The translations under genes and the position numbers were made by a program. 31,727 bases of DNA from positions 1 through 31,727 of the forward strand of contig CAXKXX010000009.1 in the NCBI GenBank assembly GCA_964059975.1. Direction: 5' to 3'. This document shows, piece by piece, positions 8,380 through 17,969 of this stretch. Under the pieces are notes generated by a model that was not told the DNA's origin, ran no database searches, and saw only the letters and a program-made list of their open reading frames with translations. Within the stretch, counting starts at the first letter, position 1. Each line of letters opens with the position of its first letter. The stretch is from CAXKXX01 sp964059975 (GTDB taxonomy: Bacteria; Pseudomonadota; Gammaproteobacteria; Enterobacterales; Enterobacteriaceae).

Positions 8380-8675
8380 AATTATCATTATAGCATAACA
8401 AAAACTTAATATTTTATATATGAAAATTTATGTAAACCATGTAGAATATATATAAATTTAATACGAACATTAAGCTTATCTCTTAATTTTATTTTAATGA
8501 ATAGCATGCTATCTAACTAGATTAGAATCAGTAGTCTTAGAATGTATTGTACAGTACTGTTAAATCAAGTATCTTTACGAATTCAGATTCTAAGTGCTTG
8601 ATATAGAATCATTCCGTAGCTTTGTTCATTAATTTATTTAAACAATTGATATAAAAATAGTTTATTGATTTACCA

Positions 8676-8721
8676 AGCAATTTTATTTTTTGAAGTAGTC
8701 GTAATAAAAAATAAAATTGCT
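8676..8721. repeat. Inverted repeat, perfect 16-bp stem, 14-nt loop
   Basis: agcaattttatttttt (8676-8691) pairs with aaaaaataaaattgct (8706-8721) around gaagtagtcgtaat. No gene is adjacent. Confidence 0.88.
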
Positions 8722-8984
8722 ACTAATTTATACTATATTTCAATTAAAAAAACTCGTTGGTCTAGAATTAATATCTGATTTCTTTCAAATAATTTTTAGA
8801 TATTAAGTTTGATATATTGATTTCTAAGCGCTGTCATAATTAGCATATTTGCTTAAACTTTACTATTTTTATATTTATTTTATTATGACTGCTAATACAT
8901 CACTATCTACGATAGTGTCGATTTTGATATGATTTAGATCTTTTTTCATATCTATAGACTCCATAGTAACAAGATTCAATTAGT

Positions 8985-9030
8985 AATTAGATATCTATGG
9001 TAGACTTAAATCTACCATAGATATCTAATT
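8985..9030. repeat. Inverted repeat, perfect 20-bp stem, 6-nt loop
   Basis: Left arm aattagatatctatggtaga (8985-9004), loop cttaaa, right arm tctaccatagatatctaatt (9011-9030). All 20 pairs match. The sequence after it (cttatac) is not a U-tract, and the nearest gene is more than 1.3 kb away. Confidence 0.95.
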
Positions 9031-9664
9031 CTTATACACTATAGAATAGTATAAATACTTATATATTAATATGCTTATGATGAAACATTTTATAGATGTC
9101 ATACTAAATACTCAGATCATCGCTTAACTGAATAAAAATAAAATATTAGAACGCTATCAGTAATAATATGTTATTTCTTAATAAGAAATAGTATTAACAT
9201 CACTGTCTTTAATATTTAAAATGTCTTAATATGATACTAGGAACATATTAATTATATATAAATATGCCTCTCTTATATTAATTAAAATAATGATATCTAT
9301 ATAGATTAAAATTAGATAAAATTGAGTAAATAATATATTTTTAATGATCTATATCTATTTAGTATTTATATAGAAATTTACTCGAAAGACAGGGTAGGAT
9401 CTACGCCATAAACGTACATTTCAGTATTCGTATGAATAGCAGGTCCGTAATTATATTAATGCTAACAGTATCGTGAAAATTAATGAGATTTACTTACTTA
9501 TAGAAGATACGAATCGTCGATTAAAATACTGATCTAATGTTAGTCTTCAATTAAATAAATACGGATCATAATACCTTTTGTAATTGAAAGTATGCTTCAT
9601 AATACTCATTTCTAGGCCGATTAGGAGATCTTAATAGTCATATCAATCTCAGGTTGATGTTTTG

Positions 9665-9686
9665 TGATAGCATCAAGATGCTATCA
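9665..9686. repeat. Inverted repeat, 10-bp stem, 2-nt loop
   Basis: tgatagcatc pairs with gatgctatca around aa. It has a higher G+C content than its surroundings and no T-tract. Confidence 0.7.
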
Positions 9687-10254
9687 GTGAGTAAAAATAG
9701 CGAGCTAGCTACTAACTTTCTATTACAGTAATGCTTTCGCATTGAAAATCACAGGCGTATAGGAAGAGTAGTGAGGAATTATTTATTTTCACTCAATATG
9801 TTTTTCAATTAGATCTTGCCTTATTGGTAAGATCTCGCTTACTCAATCGGATTAAATCGCAAGGAGCCTTTCTTGATATTTAGATAAATATACTTATGGA
9901 ATTTTTTAATTAAAAGTTAACGAAAATTTTTTATCACCAGATAAGAATTTGGGTTAAAACATTGAATATTACCTCAATACGATTGAATACGCCTATTAGT
10001 ACATTTAGGGCAGTTAAATTAGATTTAATACTTCGACTAGCTCCGGACAAGAGCTATGTTCTTTTAGAATCTCTTAATGCAAAAAAATATCTTTACCAGA
10101 TAAAATTACAACAGATCGTAATTTTATTCCGAACAACATGCATAATAGCAGAACAAAAATAGAAGAAAGTAGTAGCAACCACGCATATTTTAAGTATTTT
10201 AATAAAATTAAAAGTTTAATAATACTTTTATTATTCTAACTCAGCCAGGAAAGC

Positions 10255-10260
10255 TATAAT
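10255..10260 (+). promoter_or_regulatory. Candidate -10 box for gmhB
   Basis: A perfect TATAAT lies 87 bases before the gmhB ATG. The matching -35 position (tattct) is poor, so this is a weak call. Confidence 0.22.
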
Positions 10261-10347
10261 AAAAGTAAGCATTTAAAAAAATAGAGTACGTGCAAATATG
10301 AAATATTTATCAGATTTTACATCTATAGAAATAAAGAAACCAACACA

Positions 10348-10905
10348 ATGCGCATTCCAGCTATTTTTCTCGACCGAGATGGAACCATTAATATTGATCA
10401 TGGCTACGTTTATGCAGTCAACCATTTTCATTTTATTAAAGGAGTGCTTGAAGCCTGTCAAAGGCTTAAAGAAATGGGTTTTATACGAGTTTTAGTTACC
10501 AATCAATCCGGTATTGCCCGAGGTAAATTCAGTGAAGACGATTTTATTTATTTGACTAAATGGATGAATCAGTCACTCATTAATCATAATCTTGACCTCG
10601 AAGGCATTTATTTCTGCCCACATCATCCAGAAGCTTTAATAAGAAAGTATCGACAAGTATGTAAGTGCCGTAAACCGGAGCCGGGCATGTTATTACGCGC
10701 ATTGCATGAACTAAATATTGATATGGCCGCCTCCTATATTGTGGGGGATAGACTGGAAGATATGCAGGCGGGGAGAGCAGCGGGTGTTGGCACCAAAGTT
10801 TTGGTTCGAACCGGAGAGCGGATAACGGAACAAGGCAAAAAATTAGCTGATTGGGTACTAAATAGTCTGGCAGATCTACCGGAGGCTATTATAAATAAAT
10901 GTTAA
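10348..10905 (+). CDS. gmhB: D-glycero-beta-D-manno-heptose-1,7-bisphosphate 7-phosphatase
   Basis: This cytoplasmic HAD-superfamily phosphatase removes the C7 phosphate of heptose bisphosphate on the way to ADP-heptose, a building block of the LPS inner core. The 185-residue product compares with 191 in E. coli. It has the HAD nucleophile motif FLDRDGTIN with Asp at 9 and 11, motif II VTNQSGIARGKF, the zinc-binding segment CPHHP with CKCRKPEPGM, and the acidic motif VGDRLEDMQAG near the C-terminus. ATG at 10348 gives a start equivalent to MAKSVPAIF in E. coli, minus two or three residues. The ribosome binding site is weak. The gene stands alone between long spacers. Its retention suggests that at least core heptose synthesis is maintained. 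Confidence 0.95.
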   Translation: MRIPAIFLDRDGTINIDHGYVYAVNHFHFIKGVLEACQRLKEMGFIRVLVTNQSGIARGKFSEDDFIYLTKWMNQSLINHNLDLEGIYFCPHHPEALIRKYRQVCKCRKPEPGMLLRALHELNIDMAASYIVGDRLEDMQAGRAAGVGTKVLVRTGERITEQGKKLADWVLNSLADLPEAIINKC

Positions 10906-11745
10906 TCGCTTAAAAAAAATTAAACTAATTCTTATTATTTTGAATTAGAATCTTGCATTCTAGTCGTTGACTAATCTAGTGAAATAAAATTATTTATCCT
11001 AATTCAGATTAATTAGTCTCGGTATAAATACAAATATCGAAGTTAAGAACTAGATAGTAATACTGATTTTGAGAAAAACTATAAAAAAACCAAAAGGAAT
11101 TTCTCGCTATCGCGATCAGAAATTAATAAAGGTGCCATGTATACATTAAAAACTAATACGGGATATTATAGAACTAATATTCTAAACCCGGTAAACAATC
11201 TATCGGTGTTTTAAGCACTATTTAAATATAAAATAGAAATAACTGCGCTCTTGATATTTTCCAGTATTTAAATTAATTCGTAACTGTAAAATCCTAAGTA
11301 AAAAATAAGTAAAATAAAATAGCCCAACGCGCCACATGTCATATATAGATTTTTTAGTACGCAAAACCACACATAAAATTTATACTGTATTAAGAAAAAT
11401 ATTAGATTAAGCCCAAAAGAGACGTCCGAAATTTTGATGGGAAAATACTTCGTTTTAACTACTAAATAGTTTTAATTGATTTGACTCAATATGTAGACCC
11501 ATTCTAATTAAAGACGGATCTAATTTTTATAAGATTCTAAAAGCTTCTATTTGAAATGTAGCCATTATTTTATGTCTCAATATTACTTGAGTCGTTTATC
11601 AAAGCTAATTTAACTTTAGTGAAATTAGCCGGGGCTGTATATATTTGATTACAGCGCAATTACCCCTTTGGTGTAACAGTTTATATGGCTTATGGGATAA
11701 AGTATCACCGATCTCGGACTTATTTATTAATAGACATTTCTTTAT
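10906..11745. other. Spacer between gmhB and pdxH 3' ends
   Basis: The two genes converge here. I find no gene remnant: the rRNA operon that follows gmhB in E. coli and the tyrS that follows pdxH are both absent. A 7-bp hairpin just after gmhB (ctaattc...gaattag, about 10924-10948) could end its transcript but lacks a U-tract. A short peptide-like stretch near 11090-11120 (KKPKGISRYRDQK) was considered as a ribosomal L33 relic and not accepted. Confidence 0.5.
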
Positions 11746-12399
11746 TTACGGAGCCAGACGATTGATTTTCCAGTTATCCTTATTCCTTTGATACAAAAAA
11801 CGGTCATGTAGGCGTCGAGTCCTTCCTTGCCAGAATTCTACTGAGTCGACTTTGACACGGAATCCTCCCCAAGACATCGGTATTGGTACTGCAATTTTTT
11901 GAAATCTATGCATCAGTTCAAGGAATTTGCTTTCGAGAGTGAGGCGAGAGGCGACATGTGAAGACTGTTGAGCAACCCAGGTGCTAATCTGGCTATATTT
12001 CGGTCGGCTTTGAAAATATTTCAGTACTTCTGGTGTTATTATACGCTCTACTTTACCCAAGAAAATTACCTGACGCTCAATCGTGTGCCATGGGAACAGC
12101 AAGCTGATCTGCGGATTTTTCGTAAGTTGCTTCCCTTTACGGCTAGCCAGGCTGGTATAAAACACCAGTCCCTTTTCGTCAAAATATTTTAATAAAACGA
12201 TACGTTGATAGGGTTGTCTATTTTCATCTACGGTGGCAATAGACATGGCGGTAGGGTCAGTCAGGCCTCTCTCTCGAGCTTGCTGCAACCACACTGCGAA
12301 CAGATCGAGTGGATTGGCGCTCAAGTCGCTCCGTCTTAGCGCTCCTTGTCTATATTCACGACGTAAATTTGAAATATGTAGCTTGTTATTTTTAATCAT
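11746..12399 (-). CDS. pdxH: Pyridoxine/pyridoxamine 5'-phosphate oxidase
   Basis: PdxH is an FMN enzyme that oxidises pyridoxine 5'-phosphate or pyridoxamine 5'-phosphate to pyridoxal 5'-phosphate, the final and salvage step of vitamin B6 synthesis. The 217-residue protein is colinear with E. coli PdxH (218). It has LRREYRQGALRRSDL at the N-terminus, the FMN-binding stretch PYQRIVLLKYFDEKGLVFYT, SLLFPWHTIERQV, and the C-terminal substrate/FMN motif VEFWQG...RLHDRFLYQR ending in INRLAP. It begins at ATG with only a weak ribosome binding site and has a plausible promoter at 12435-12463. Its E. coli partner tyrS is not downstream. Confidence 0.97.
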   Translation of the reverse strand: MIKNNKLHISNLRREYRQGALRRSDLSANPLDLFAVWLQQARERGLTDPTAMSIATVDENRQPYQRIVLLKYFDEKGLVFYTSLASRKGKQLTKNPQISLLFPWHTIERQVIFLGKVERIITPEVLKYFQSRPKYSQISTWVAQQSSHVASRLTLESKFLELMHRFQKIAVPIPMSWGGFRVKVDSVEFWQGRTRRLHDRFLYQRNKDNWKINRLAP

Positions 12400-12434
12400 T
12401 GCACTTAAAAACTAGCAAAAAAATTTTGGGAGAT

Positions 12435-12463
12435 ATCTTAAAGTATCCTAAACCTTCTATCAA
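12435..12463 (-). promoter_or_regulatory. Candidate sigma-70 promoter of pdxH
   Basis: On the minus strand TTGATA (5 of 6) at 12458-12463, a 17-base spacer, and TAAGAT (4 of 6) at 12435-12440 lie 35 bases before the pdxH ATG. Confidence 0.4.
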
Positions 12464-13032
12464 GAAGATAATTCAGTTTGTACAGAGTCTTTTTATTATT
12501 ATCTTATTTTCATTCTTACGGTAAATATTTGCTATCGAAAAACATATTAATATAAATAAACGCAATGCTAGCTAAACGTAATACTCACCGGATAAAAAGA
12601 CTGAGTTCGTTTTATTTTTCCTGGTATATTATCATTAAATTCGTCATACTAAATTAGTTATTTTAAGAGCACTAAGAGTAAAGAAAAGATAGAGACGGTG
12701 CATATAGCAATCTTTTACGTCTAGAATTTTTAAAAGTAGACTTTCATATAAACCCGTATAGAAGTCTACTCCTTTCAGATAAAAATACCGGAGCTCTATC
12801 CTTTGGAAGAGCCGCTAATCCTTTCTATAAAATTTATTCGACTCTCTAAGCCGTACCCGATAAAATTATTTTGTTAAAAAGTTATTCATGTTTTCAGATA
12901 CAATGCTAGGCGATAACGTATTAAACATTAGACCTTGATAAGATAAAGTTAAAATACTACATTAAATATTTACCTTATACAATCTATATTGTTTCTAAAT
13001 AGATCAATAAATTCTCGCATATAATTAAGCTA

Positions 13033-13178
13033 ACAAGCCAAAAATTATTGCTAATAAGCATGCGGAAACTCCGGATATACGTAGACATAGAAAGTCTCTA
13101 AATACAAGCCAAAAATTATTGCTAATAAGCATGCGGAAACTCCGGATATACGTAGACATAGAAAGTCTCTAAATACAA
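13033..13178. repeat. Perfect 71-bp tandem duplication
   Basis: The unit 13033-13103 is repeated without a single change at 13104-13174, with four more matching bases after it. It starts acaagccaaaaattattgct and ends gtctctaaat. No frame or RNA is recognisable in it. Perfect identity in DNA under no visible constraint implies a very recent duplication, or an assembly artefact. Confidence 0.97.
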
Positions 13179-14277
13179 CTTACTTCGCTTAAAATCATGA
13201 CATCTCTATTATTCTTCCTCAATTTAAATTGAAAGTACTTCCAAGATCATAAGCTTTTAAATGAGGCTTTTTAAATAATCAAGTCTACATCCGTACCCAT
13301 CACCATATCAGTATTCGCAGAACATGATAACAAGATATTATTATTGATGAATTTACAACAATTTTTAAGATCCTATAGATGTAAACTACTCGATATGATA
13401 CGAACCCAACCTGGCATTTTCTTAAAATTTAGCAATTAAGATGGCACTTAATATAAGGAGAGATTCAACGTAGGGATTCTGTATTTCAGTTAGGTAAAAA
13501 TATATAAATGACGATTTATCATAGTAGTAGAGTAGAGGTTATAAAAATGCACTTGAACTCTGGTATTTTTACTCAATACATCTCATATCAAAACTACAGA
13601 GACACATAGACGGCTCATATACTAAAATAATAAATCCCTTAAAAGTAGAACGAGTACGGCAGCCTCAGAAGCACACTAAAGCTATCTTCAGAAAAAGTGA
13701 CTTAAGGTGAGTATTCTAATCTCATAGTCGGATATGAATCGAATTGGCCCTAAGGTGAAGGATAGAAGTTTCTGGCTATTAGTGTACTTTTTAATTTAAT
13801 TAAGATAGTTTATTGCTGAAATATATCTATATACCGTAGTAAAATAATTGTCTTGAAGCCGAGTAATATGTTATTTTGAATTTTTCATTAAGTTTATAAA
13901 TAGCCATATTACATCGATACTAATGTCATTAAAAGTTTAGGTGCGTTTTATGCTGATAACTCAATCTGTTTCTCCTGAAAATTGATTTAAGCACGCCTTT
14001 GAATTGCAGAAGGGAAACGACTAATTTTTTCCTTTTATCTGGCTTGGAATACGAACCCGGAGAGAGAACTTCTTTAGAGGTTAAAGACGCAAAGAGAGAG
14101 TAAAACCGTAAGTTTTGTCACTTATATCAGCTTAAATCAAAACTCGATAAACGCACGCTATAAGTTGAATAGTCATTCTAATTCTGAGTTCAATTTTAGT
14201 GGCACTTTCCTCTCCTCCATTAGCATTGGGGCCAGTGACCTAACCATTTGCCTAAAATTTTAGTTATTCATATTAAA

Positions 14278-14299
14278 CGCACAAATATATATTTGTGCG
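14278..14299. repeat. Perfect 22-nt palindrome
   Basis: cgcacaaatat is followed directly by atatttgtgcg. There is no loop and no neighbouring gene. Confidence 0.8.
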
Positions 14300-14505
14300 C
14301 GCGACGTTAAAATATATTACCTGTTTTATCTATTGGTCTCTATTGATTTAAAAGTTAAATATTGCATTATTCTAAATGCTCCCTTACGCGTTGAACGTTT
14401 TTATTGAAAAATGACACGCACACTATTGCGAAAATAAATTTTTTAGTAAAATCTAAACTTTTATGCTAAATAGCATTTACATATTTATAGATCCCCTTTT
14501 AAATA

Positions 14506-14541
14506 TTTCTTTAAAAGAAGAATTTTTAATTTTTAAAGAAA
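14506..14541. repeat. Inverted repeat, 11-bp stem, 14-nt loop
   Basis: tttctttaaaa pairs with ttttaaagaaa. The arms are almost pure A+T, so the support is modest. Confidence 0.5.
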
Positions 14542-15120
14542 AATAGTTTTATATATATAATAGAAAAAATTAGTATGAATTTTTTAAAAAAATAGAAATA
14601 TAAACACTTATGATATCATAGTTTGATAAAAACGTTTTATCTCTCTATATATATTACAGGATCTATGCGAAGAGCGAATCTTCTATATCAATATAAGATA
14701 ATACTATTAAAGTTGCTTTATAAAAATTAATCTATACGCATATTTTTATCTAAAAGATCAAACTGAACTCAGAGGTTTTATCTTTTCTCATATCTAGAAT
14801 AAGCTAGAGAATTAATTTGACACACCCTACTCATTTAGTTAATATATATTATATATAGTAATCTACAAAGTGTTGTTTTTATGATTTTATAACAACTACT
14901 AAAATTGTTCAAAAAAATATAGCTAAGCAGCCTCAGGAAACTTATTACTTATACTATCGATTATTAATGCTAGCTACTCACTATTTTTATAAAGTTAATT
15001 ACTATTAATTAATTATTAATAGTGTTAACCATTAAATAATTTTCTATATTTTTATTCAGATGTAAAATAAGCAGTTTAGTAGAGGGCTATGACTGAATAT
15101 TTAATATATTAAAGTGCATC

Positions 15121-15143
15121 CTGTCTTTTATTCTAAAAGACAG
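15121..15143. repeat. Inverted repeat, 10-bp stem, 3-nt loop
   Basis: ctgtctttta pairs with taaaagacag around ttc. It lies about 370 bases beyond the ubiI stop and has no U-tract on the minus strand. Confidence 0.7.
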
Positions 15144-15510
15144 CCGGAAAGTATTACGCGTTATAGGTAAATGAATAGTTGGTTTATAAGTAGCTAAGAC
15201 GAGTTTTATGGATGCCATCCTCTCAGTCTTTTCAGTTTAAAAAACACTAAAAATTTTAGTGGATGAATCTATTGATTATAACATTTAAGACCTTTGGGAG
15301 ACATAGCACTGATTTATTTTTCTTTCCGATTGATATGTCTAATTTTATTAGATCTTTGATTTTAAAATATTATGTTGATCTCAACTTTTAGATAGTCAAT
15401 TTAATTGAATATTAAAAGCTATGATCCTAGCATTCTAAAGATTTATTGTATGTTTTAAATTATTCCCTATATTTTTTTAAAATTTATCTGTAACAAAATG
15501 CAGTTACTGA

Positions 15511-16728
15511 TCAGTTACTCCTCAAAAAACATTCCGGTAAATCATTTAAGCCCATCGCCTGATGTACTATCTTCATTTTAACCGTCGACAAGCTATCTAC
15601 AAGTCGCAATCCGACTCCGCGCAAAATTTTTTTTGCGTTATAACTTCCATTAAATAATACATGGAGGCCATGTATGTTAGCTAACATTACGGCTGTCTTA
15701 TATTTACGGCGGCGCTCATAGCGACGCAGATATGTGTATTCGCCAATATCCTTCCCGTGTTGATTTAAACGTCGTAATTCACAAACTAATTCTGCGACAT
15801 CCATAAAGCCTAGATTTACTCCCTGACCGGCTAGAGGATGCAATGTGTGCGCGGCATCACCAATCAGCGCTAAGCGATGCGCAGCGAAGCTGCGCGCATA
15901 ACGACCCTTTAGAGGAAAGGTGAGACGTTCACTTTCTAAGTAGCACTTTCCTAACTGCAGATCGAAGGCTACTGATAATTGTTGATTAAATTTCTCTGGA
16001 GATAATTTTTTTAGCTGTTCCGCATTACGTGGTGAGGTTGACCAGACAATTGAATTTAGATTCGGAGGGGTGAGTGGAAGAAATGCTAGCAGGCCATCTC
16101 CGTGGAATATTTGGCGCGCTGTCGCTAGATGCGGTATTTCGCTGCGAATTGTGGCTACTAATGCATGATGGGGGTAGTCCCAAAAAGTCAGAGGGATGCC
16201 AGCGTTCTGACGTAGCCATGAATGAGCTCCGTCCGCAGCGATCACTAGACGGGCGCTTAAAATACGCTCGTCCTCTAAAGTTATAAAAGCATGATTCTCG
16301 CCCCAGTCTACTTTTTTCGGGCGTACTGAAGTTATCGGGGTAATGTTAGATGAGTCTTGTATACGTCTCCATAACACCTGCTGCATGACTGAATTTTCGA
16401 TAATATGACCGAGGTGACTAAAACCATAGTCATCTCCACGAAAGGTAATTTTCCCGAAGCTATCACTATCCCGTATCTCTATCGTATGGTAAGCACTTGC
16501 TCGCAATTGAAGTATGTCTTTCCAAACCCCGATATGTTGCATCAAACACTCACTAGCAGCATTAATAGATGAAACGCGTAGCTCATCGGTGAGTGCTTGA
16601 GGAGTCGAAATTATTTCCAGAGATTTCTGCTCTAGTACTGCAATATGTAGACCGCTACTCTCTAGACCACAGGCTAGTGTTAAGCCCACCATGCCTCCAC
16701 CAGAAATAATTAAGTCAAATGATTGCAT
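15511..16728 (-). CDS. ubiI: 2-polyprenylphenol 6-hydroxylase / ubiquinone C5-hydroxylase UbiI (VisC)
   Basis: This FAD monooxygenase adds the C5 hydroxyl of the ubiquinone ring. With my start the protein is 405 residues (E. coli 400). It has the Rossmann FAD motif LIISGGGMVGL (6-16), the family DG motif AADGAHSWLRQ in the middle, and the second FAD motif GDAAHTLHPLAGQGVNLGF. FWDYPHHALVATI and the ending QAMGLNDLPE also match VisC rather than UbiH or UbiF. The start chosen is ATG at 16728, matching MQSVDVAIVGGG in E. coli and preceded 7 bases earlier by AAGGGA. A TTG six codons further out is less likely. It is the last gene of pepP-ubiH-ubiI, 62 bases after ubiH. Confidence 0.96.
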   Translation of the reverse strand: MQSFDLIISGGGMVGLTLACGLESSGLHIAVLEQKSLEIISTPQALTDELRVSSINAASECLMQHIGVWKDILQLRASAYHTIEIRDSDSFGKITFRGDDYGFSHLGHIIENSVMQQVLWRRIQDSSNITPITSVRPKKVDWGENHAFITLEDERILSARLVIAADGAHSWLRQNAGIPLTFWDYPHHALVATIRSEIPHLATARQIFHGDGLLAFLPLTPPNLNSIVWSTSPRNAEQLKKLSPEKFNQQLSVAFDLQLGKCYLESERLTFPLKGRYARSFAAHRLALIGDAAHTLHPLAGQGVNLGFMDVAELVCELRRLNQHGKDIGEYTYLRRYERRRKYKTAVMLANIHGLHVLFNGSYNAKKILRGVGLRLVDSLSTVKMKIVHQAMGLNDLPECFLRSN

Positions 16729-16735
16729 GCTACTT

Positions 16736-16741
16736 TCCCTT
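16736..16741 (-). promoter_or_regulatory. Shine-Dalgarno that fixes the ubiI start
   Basis: AAGGGA on the minus strand ends 7 bases before ATG at 16728, favouring that codon over the TTG at 16746. Confidence 0.65.
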
Positions 16742-16790
16742 AACAATATGCTATGACGTTAGATCGTGCTATCTACTAACTTAATCTAGT

Positions 16791-17969
16791 CTATCGTTTT
16801 ACCCAACCAAGTGCGTGCTTAGCCAAAGCATTACGCATTACTGATAGATGCGCTATCATAAATAGCCCTAGTTTACGCCCAATAACTAGAGGGGTGTGAT
16901 GGTTAGCGAATAGATGAATTAATCCATCGGTCATCGCAATTGTGGCTTGTTGATCCTGCTTCCGACGTCTTTGATAGCAGCTAAGCCATTCGTATCCGCC
17001 GAGATCTTCGGAGTTATTCGCTGCCTCCGCGAGCGTTTCTGCTAGTGAGATCGCGTCACGAAGGCCGAGGTTAAATCCCTGACCCGCAACTGGATGTAAC
17101 GTTTGTGCAGCATTACCCACTAATGCTAGTCGGTGACTAATATGCCTTTTAGCACTCATAAGGCTAAGCGGATAACTGTGACGTTTTCCAACTGTTAGAA
17201 TGCGTCCCAGGCGCCAGCCGAAAGCATTTTGTAGCGCTTTAATAAAGTGATTGTCATCACAAGTATCGATATGATCACATTGATCTCGATCATGACACCA
17301 TACCAGAGAGCTGTGGCCTTGCGAGATTGGTAGCATTGCTATCGGCCCATACCGAGTAAATCGCTCAAAAGCACGTCCCTTTGGATCTTGCTCAGTGATA
17401 ATATTAGCCGTAGTGGCAAGCTGTGAGTAATCGCTCTGGCGCCACTCCATATTACAAGCCTGTGCTAATGCCGATTGGGAGCCGTCGGCTGCCACTAGAA
17501 GTTGCCCGCCGATCCTTTTTCCATTGTTTAGCGATACCTCTGCCCATGAGTCGGTGCGGAGCACTTCGACCACACGTGCGGGGCAGTGTAGTGTCACATT
17601 GGGCGCTTGAGCAAGTAGTAAAAAAAGCCGCCTACTGAACTCTTGTAACTCAATCACCTGACCTAGAGCTGCAACCTTATGATCTTGCGCATGTAAGTTA
17701 ACGAAACCAGCGTGTCCACGATCACTAACGTGTATATGATTAATAGCCGTAGCACAGTCTCTTAACGATTCCCAAATTCTAATGCGTGCCAGCTGCTGGC
17801 ATGTTCCTTGCGCTAAGGCGATAGTTCTGGTGACAGGATCCGAATAGCCATGAAGATCTGGATTCATTGCTTCAATTAAGTCTACTTCTATGCTACCTTT
17901 GGTAAGTACTGAAATGGCCAGCGCTAATGTTGCTCCAGTTATCCCGGCACCAACAATAATTACTCCCAT
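16791..17969 (-). CDS. ubiH: 2-octaprenyl-6-methoxyphenol hydroxylase UbiH (ubiquinone C1-hydroxylase)
   Basis: UbiH is an FAD monooxygenase that hydroxylates C1 of the ubiquinone precursor. The 392 residues equal the E. coli length. It has the FAD motif VIIVGAGITGATLALAIS (3-20), HVSDRGHAGFVNLHAQD, the DG motif VAADGSQSALAQACN, RYGPIAMLPISQGHSSLVWCH and the second FAD motif GNAAQTLHPVAGQGFNLGLRD with the UbiH-specific GNAAQ. It ends HALGWVKR, like HTLGWVAR in E. coli. Its ATG overlaps the 3' end of pepP by 10 bases, so translation is probably coupled. The pair ubiH-ubiI with pepP is the conserved enterobacterial order. Confidence 0.97.
   Translation of the reverse strand: MGVIIVGAGITGATLALAISVLTKGSIEVDLIEAMNPDLHGYSDPVTRTIALAQGTCQQLARIRIWESLRDCATAINHIHVSDRGHAGFVNLHAQDHKVAALGQVIELQEFSRRLFLLLAQAPNVTLHCPARVVEVLRTDSWAEVSLNNGKRIGGQLLVAADGSQSALAQACNMEWRQSDYSQLATTANIITEQDPKGRAFERFTRYGPIAMLPISQGHSSLVWCHDRDQCDHIDTCDDNHFIKALQNAFGWRLGRILTVGKRHSYPLSLMSAKRHISHRLALVGNAAQTLHPVAGQGFNLGLRDAISLAETLAEAANNSEDLGGYEWLSCYQRRRKQDQQATIAMTDGLIHLFANHHTPLVIGRKLGLFMIAHLSVMRNALAKHALGWVKR

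Larger units (their letters stand above)
7247..10347. other. 3.1-kb A+T-rich spacer dense in hairpins
   Basis: There is no recognisable gene between folK and gmhB. The panB, panC and panD genes expected after folK and any met genes expected beside gmhB are undetectable. Two frames of 73 and 66 codons (7905-8126 and 9962-10162) start at TTG and match nothing I know. The region holds the densest group of long inverted repeats in the window: 7514-7539, 7642-7685, 8676-8721, 8985-9030 and 9665-9686, with weaker ones at 7855-7880, 8212-8227, 8273-8310, 8901-8917, 9172-9190 and 9811-9835. It also has an orphan promoter-like site at 8352-8379. Confidence 0.6.
12464..15510. other. 3-kb spacer between pdxH and ubiI
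   Basis: No gene recognised. It holds a perfect 71-bp tandem duplication (13033-13178) and hairpins at 12735-12770 (9-bp stem), 14278-14299, 14506-14541, 15001-15023 (9-bp stem) and 15121-15143. The somewhat G+C-richer part around 13930-14230 has broken frames (for example HAFELQKGND and LEYEPGERTSLEV in different frames) that could be an old gene, but I cannot name it. Confidence 0.5.

Noticed and set aside
9962..10162. 66-codon frame upstream of gmhB
   Set aside because: TTG start, no ribosome site and no similarity to Met transporter proteins expected beside gmhB.
11090..11190. Possible ribosomal protein L33 (rpmG) relic: KGISRYRDQKLIK and TGYYRT
   Set aside because: The match needs a frameshift and an insertion, the signature is poor and rpmB is not adjacent. 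Chance is likelier.
14030..14060. tRNA T-arm-like sequence (complement of CCGGGTTCG)
   Set aside because: No acceptor, anticodon or D-arm can be folded around it.
13930..14230. Possible unknown pseudogene (HAFELQKGND, LEYEPGERTSLEV)
   Set aside because: Protein-like scraps in different frames, but no family could be named, so it is only mentioned in the spacer entry.
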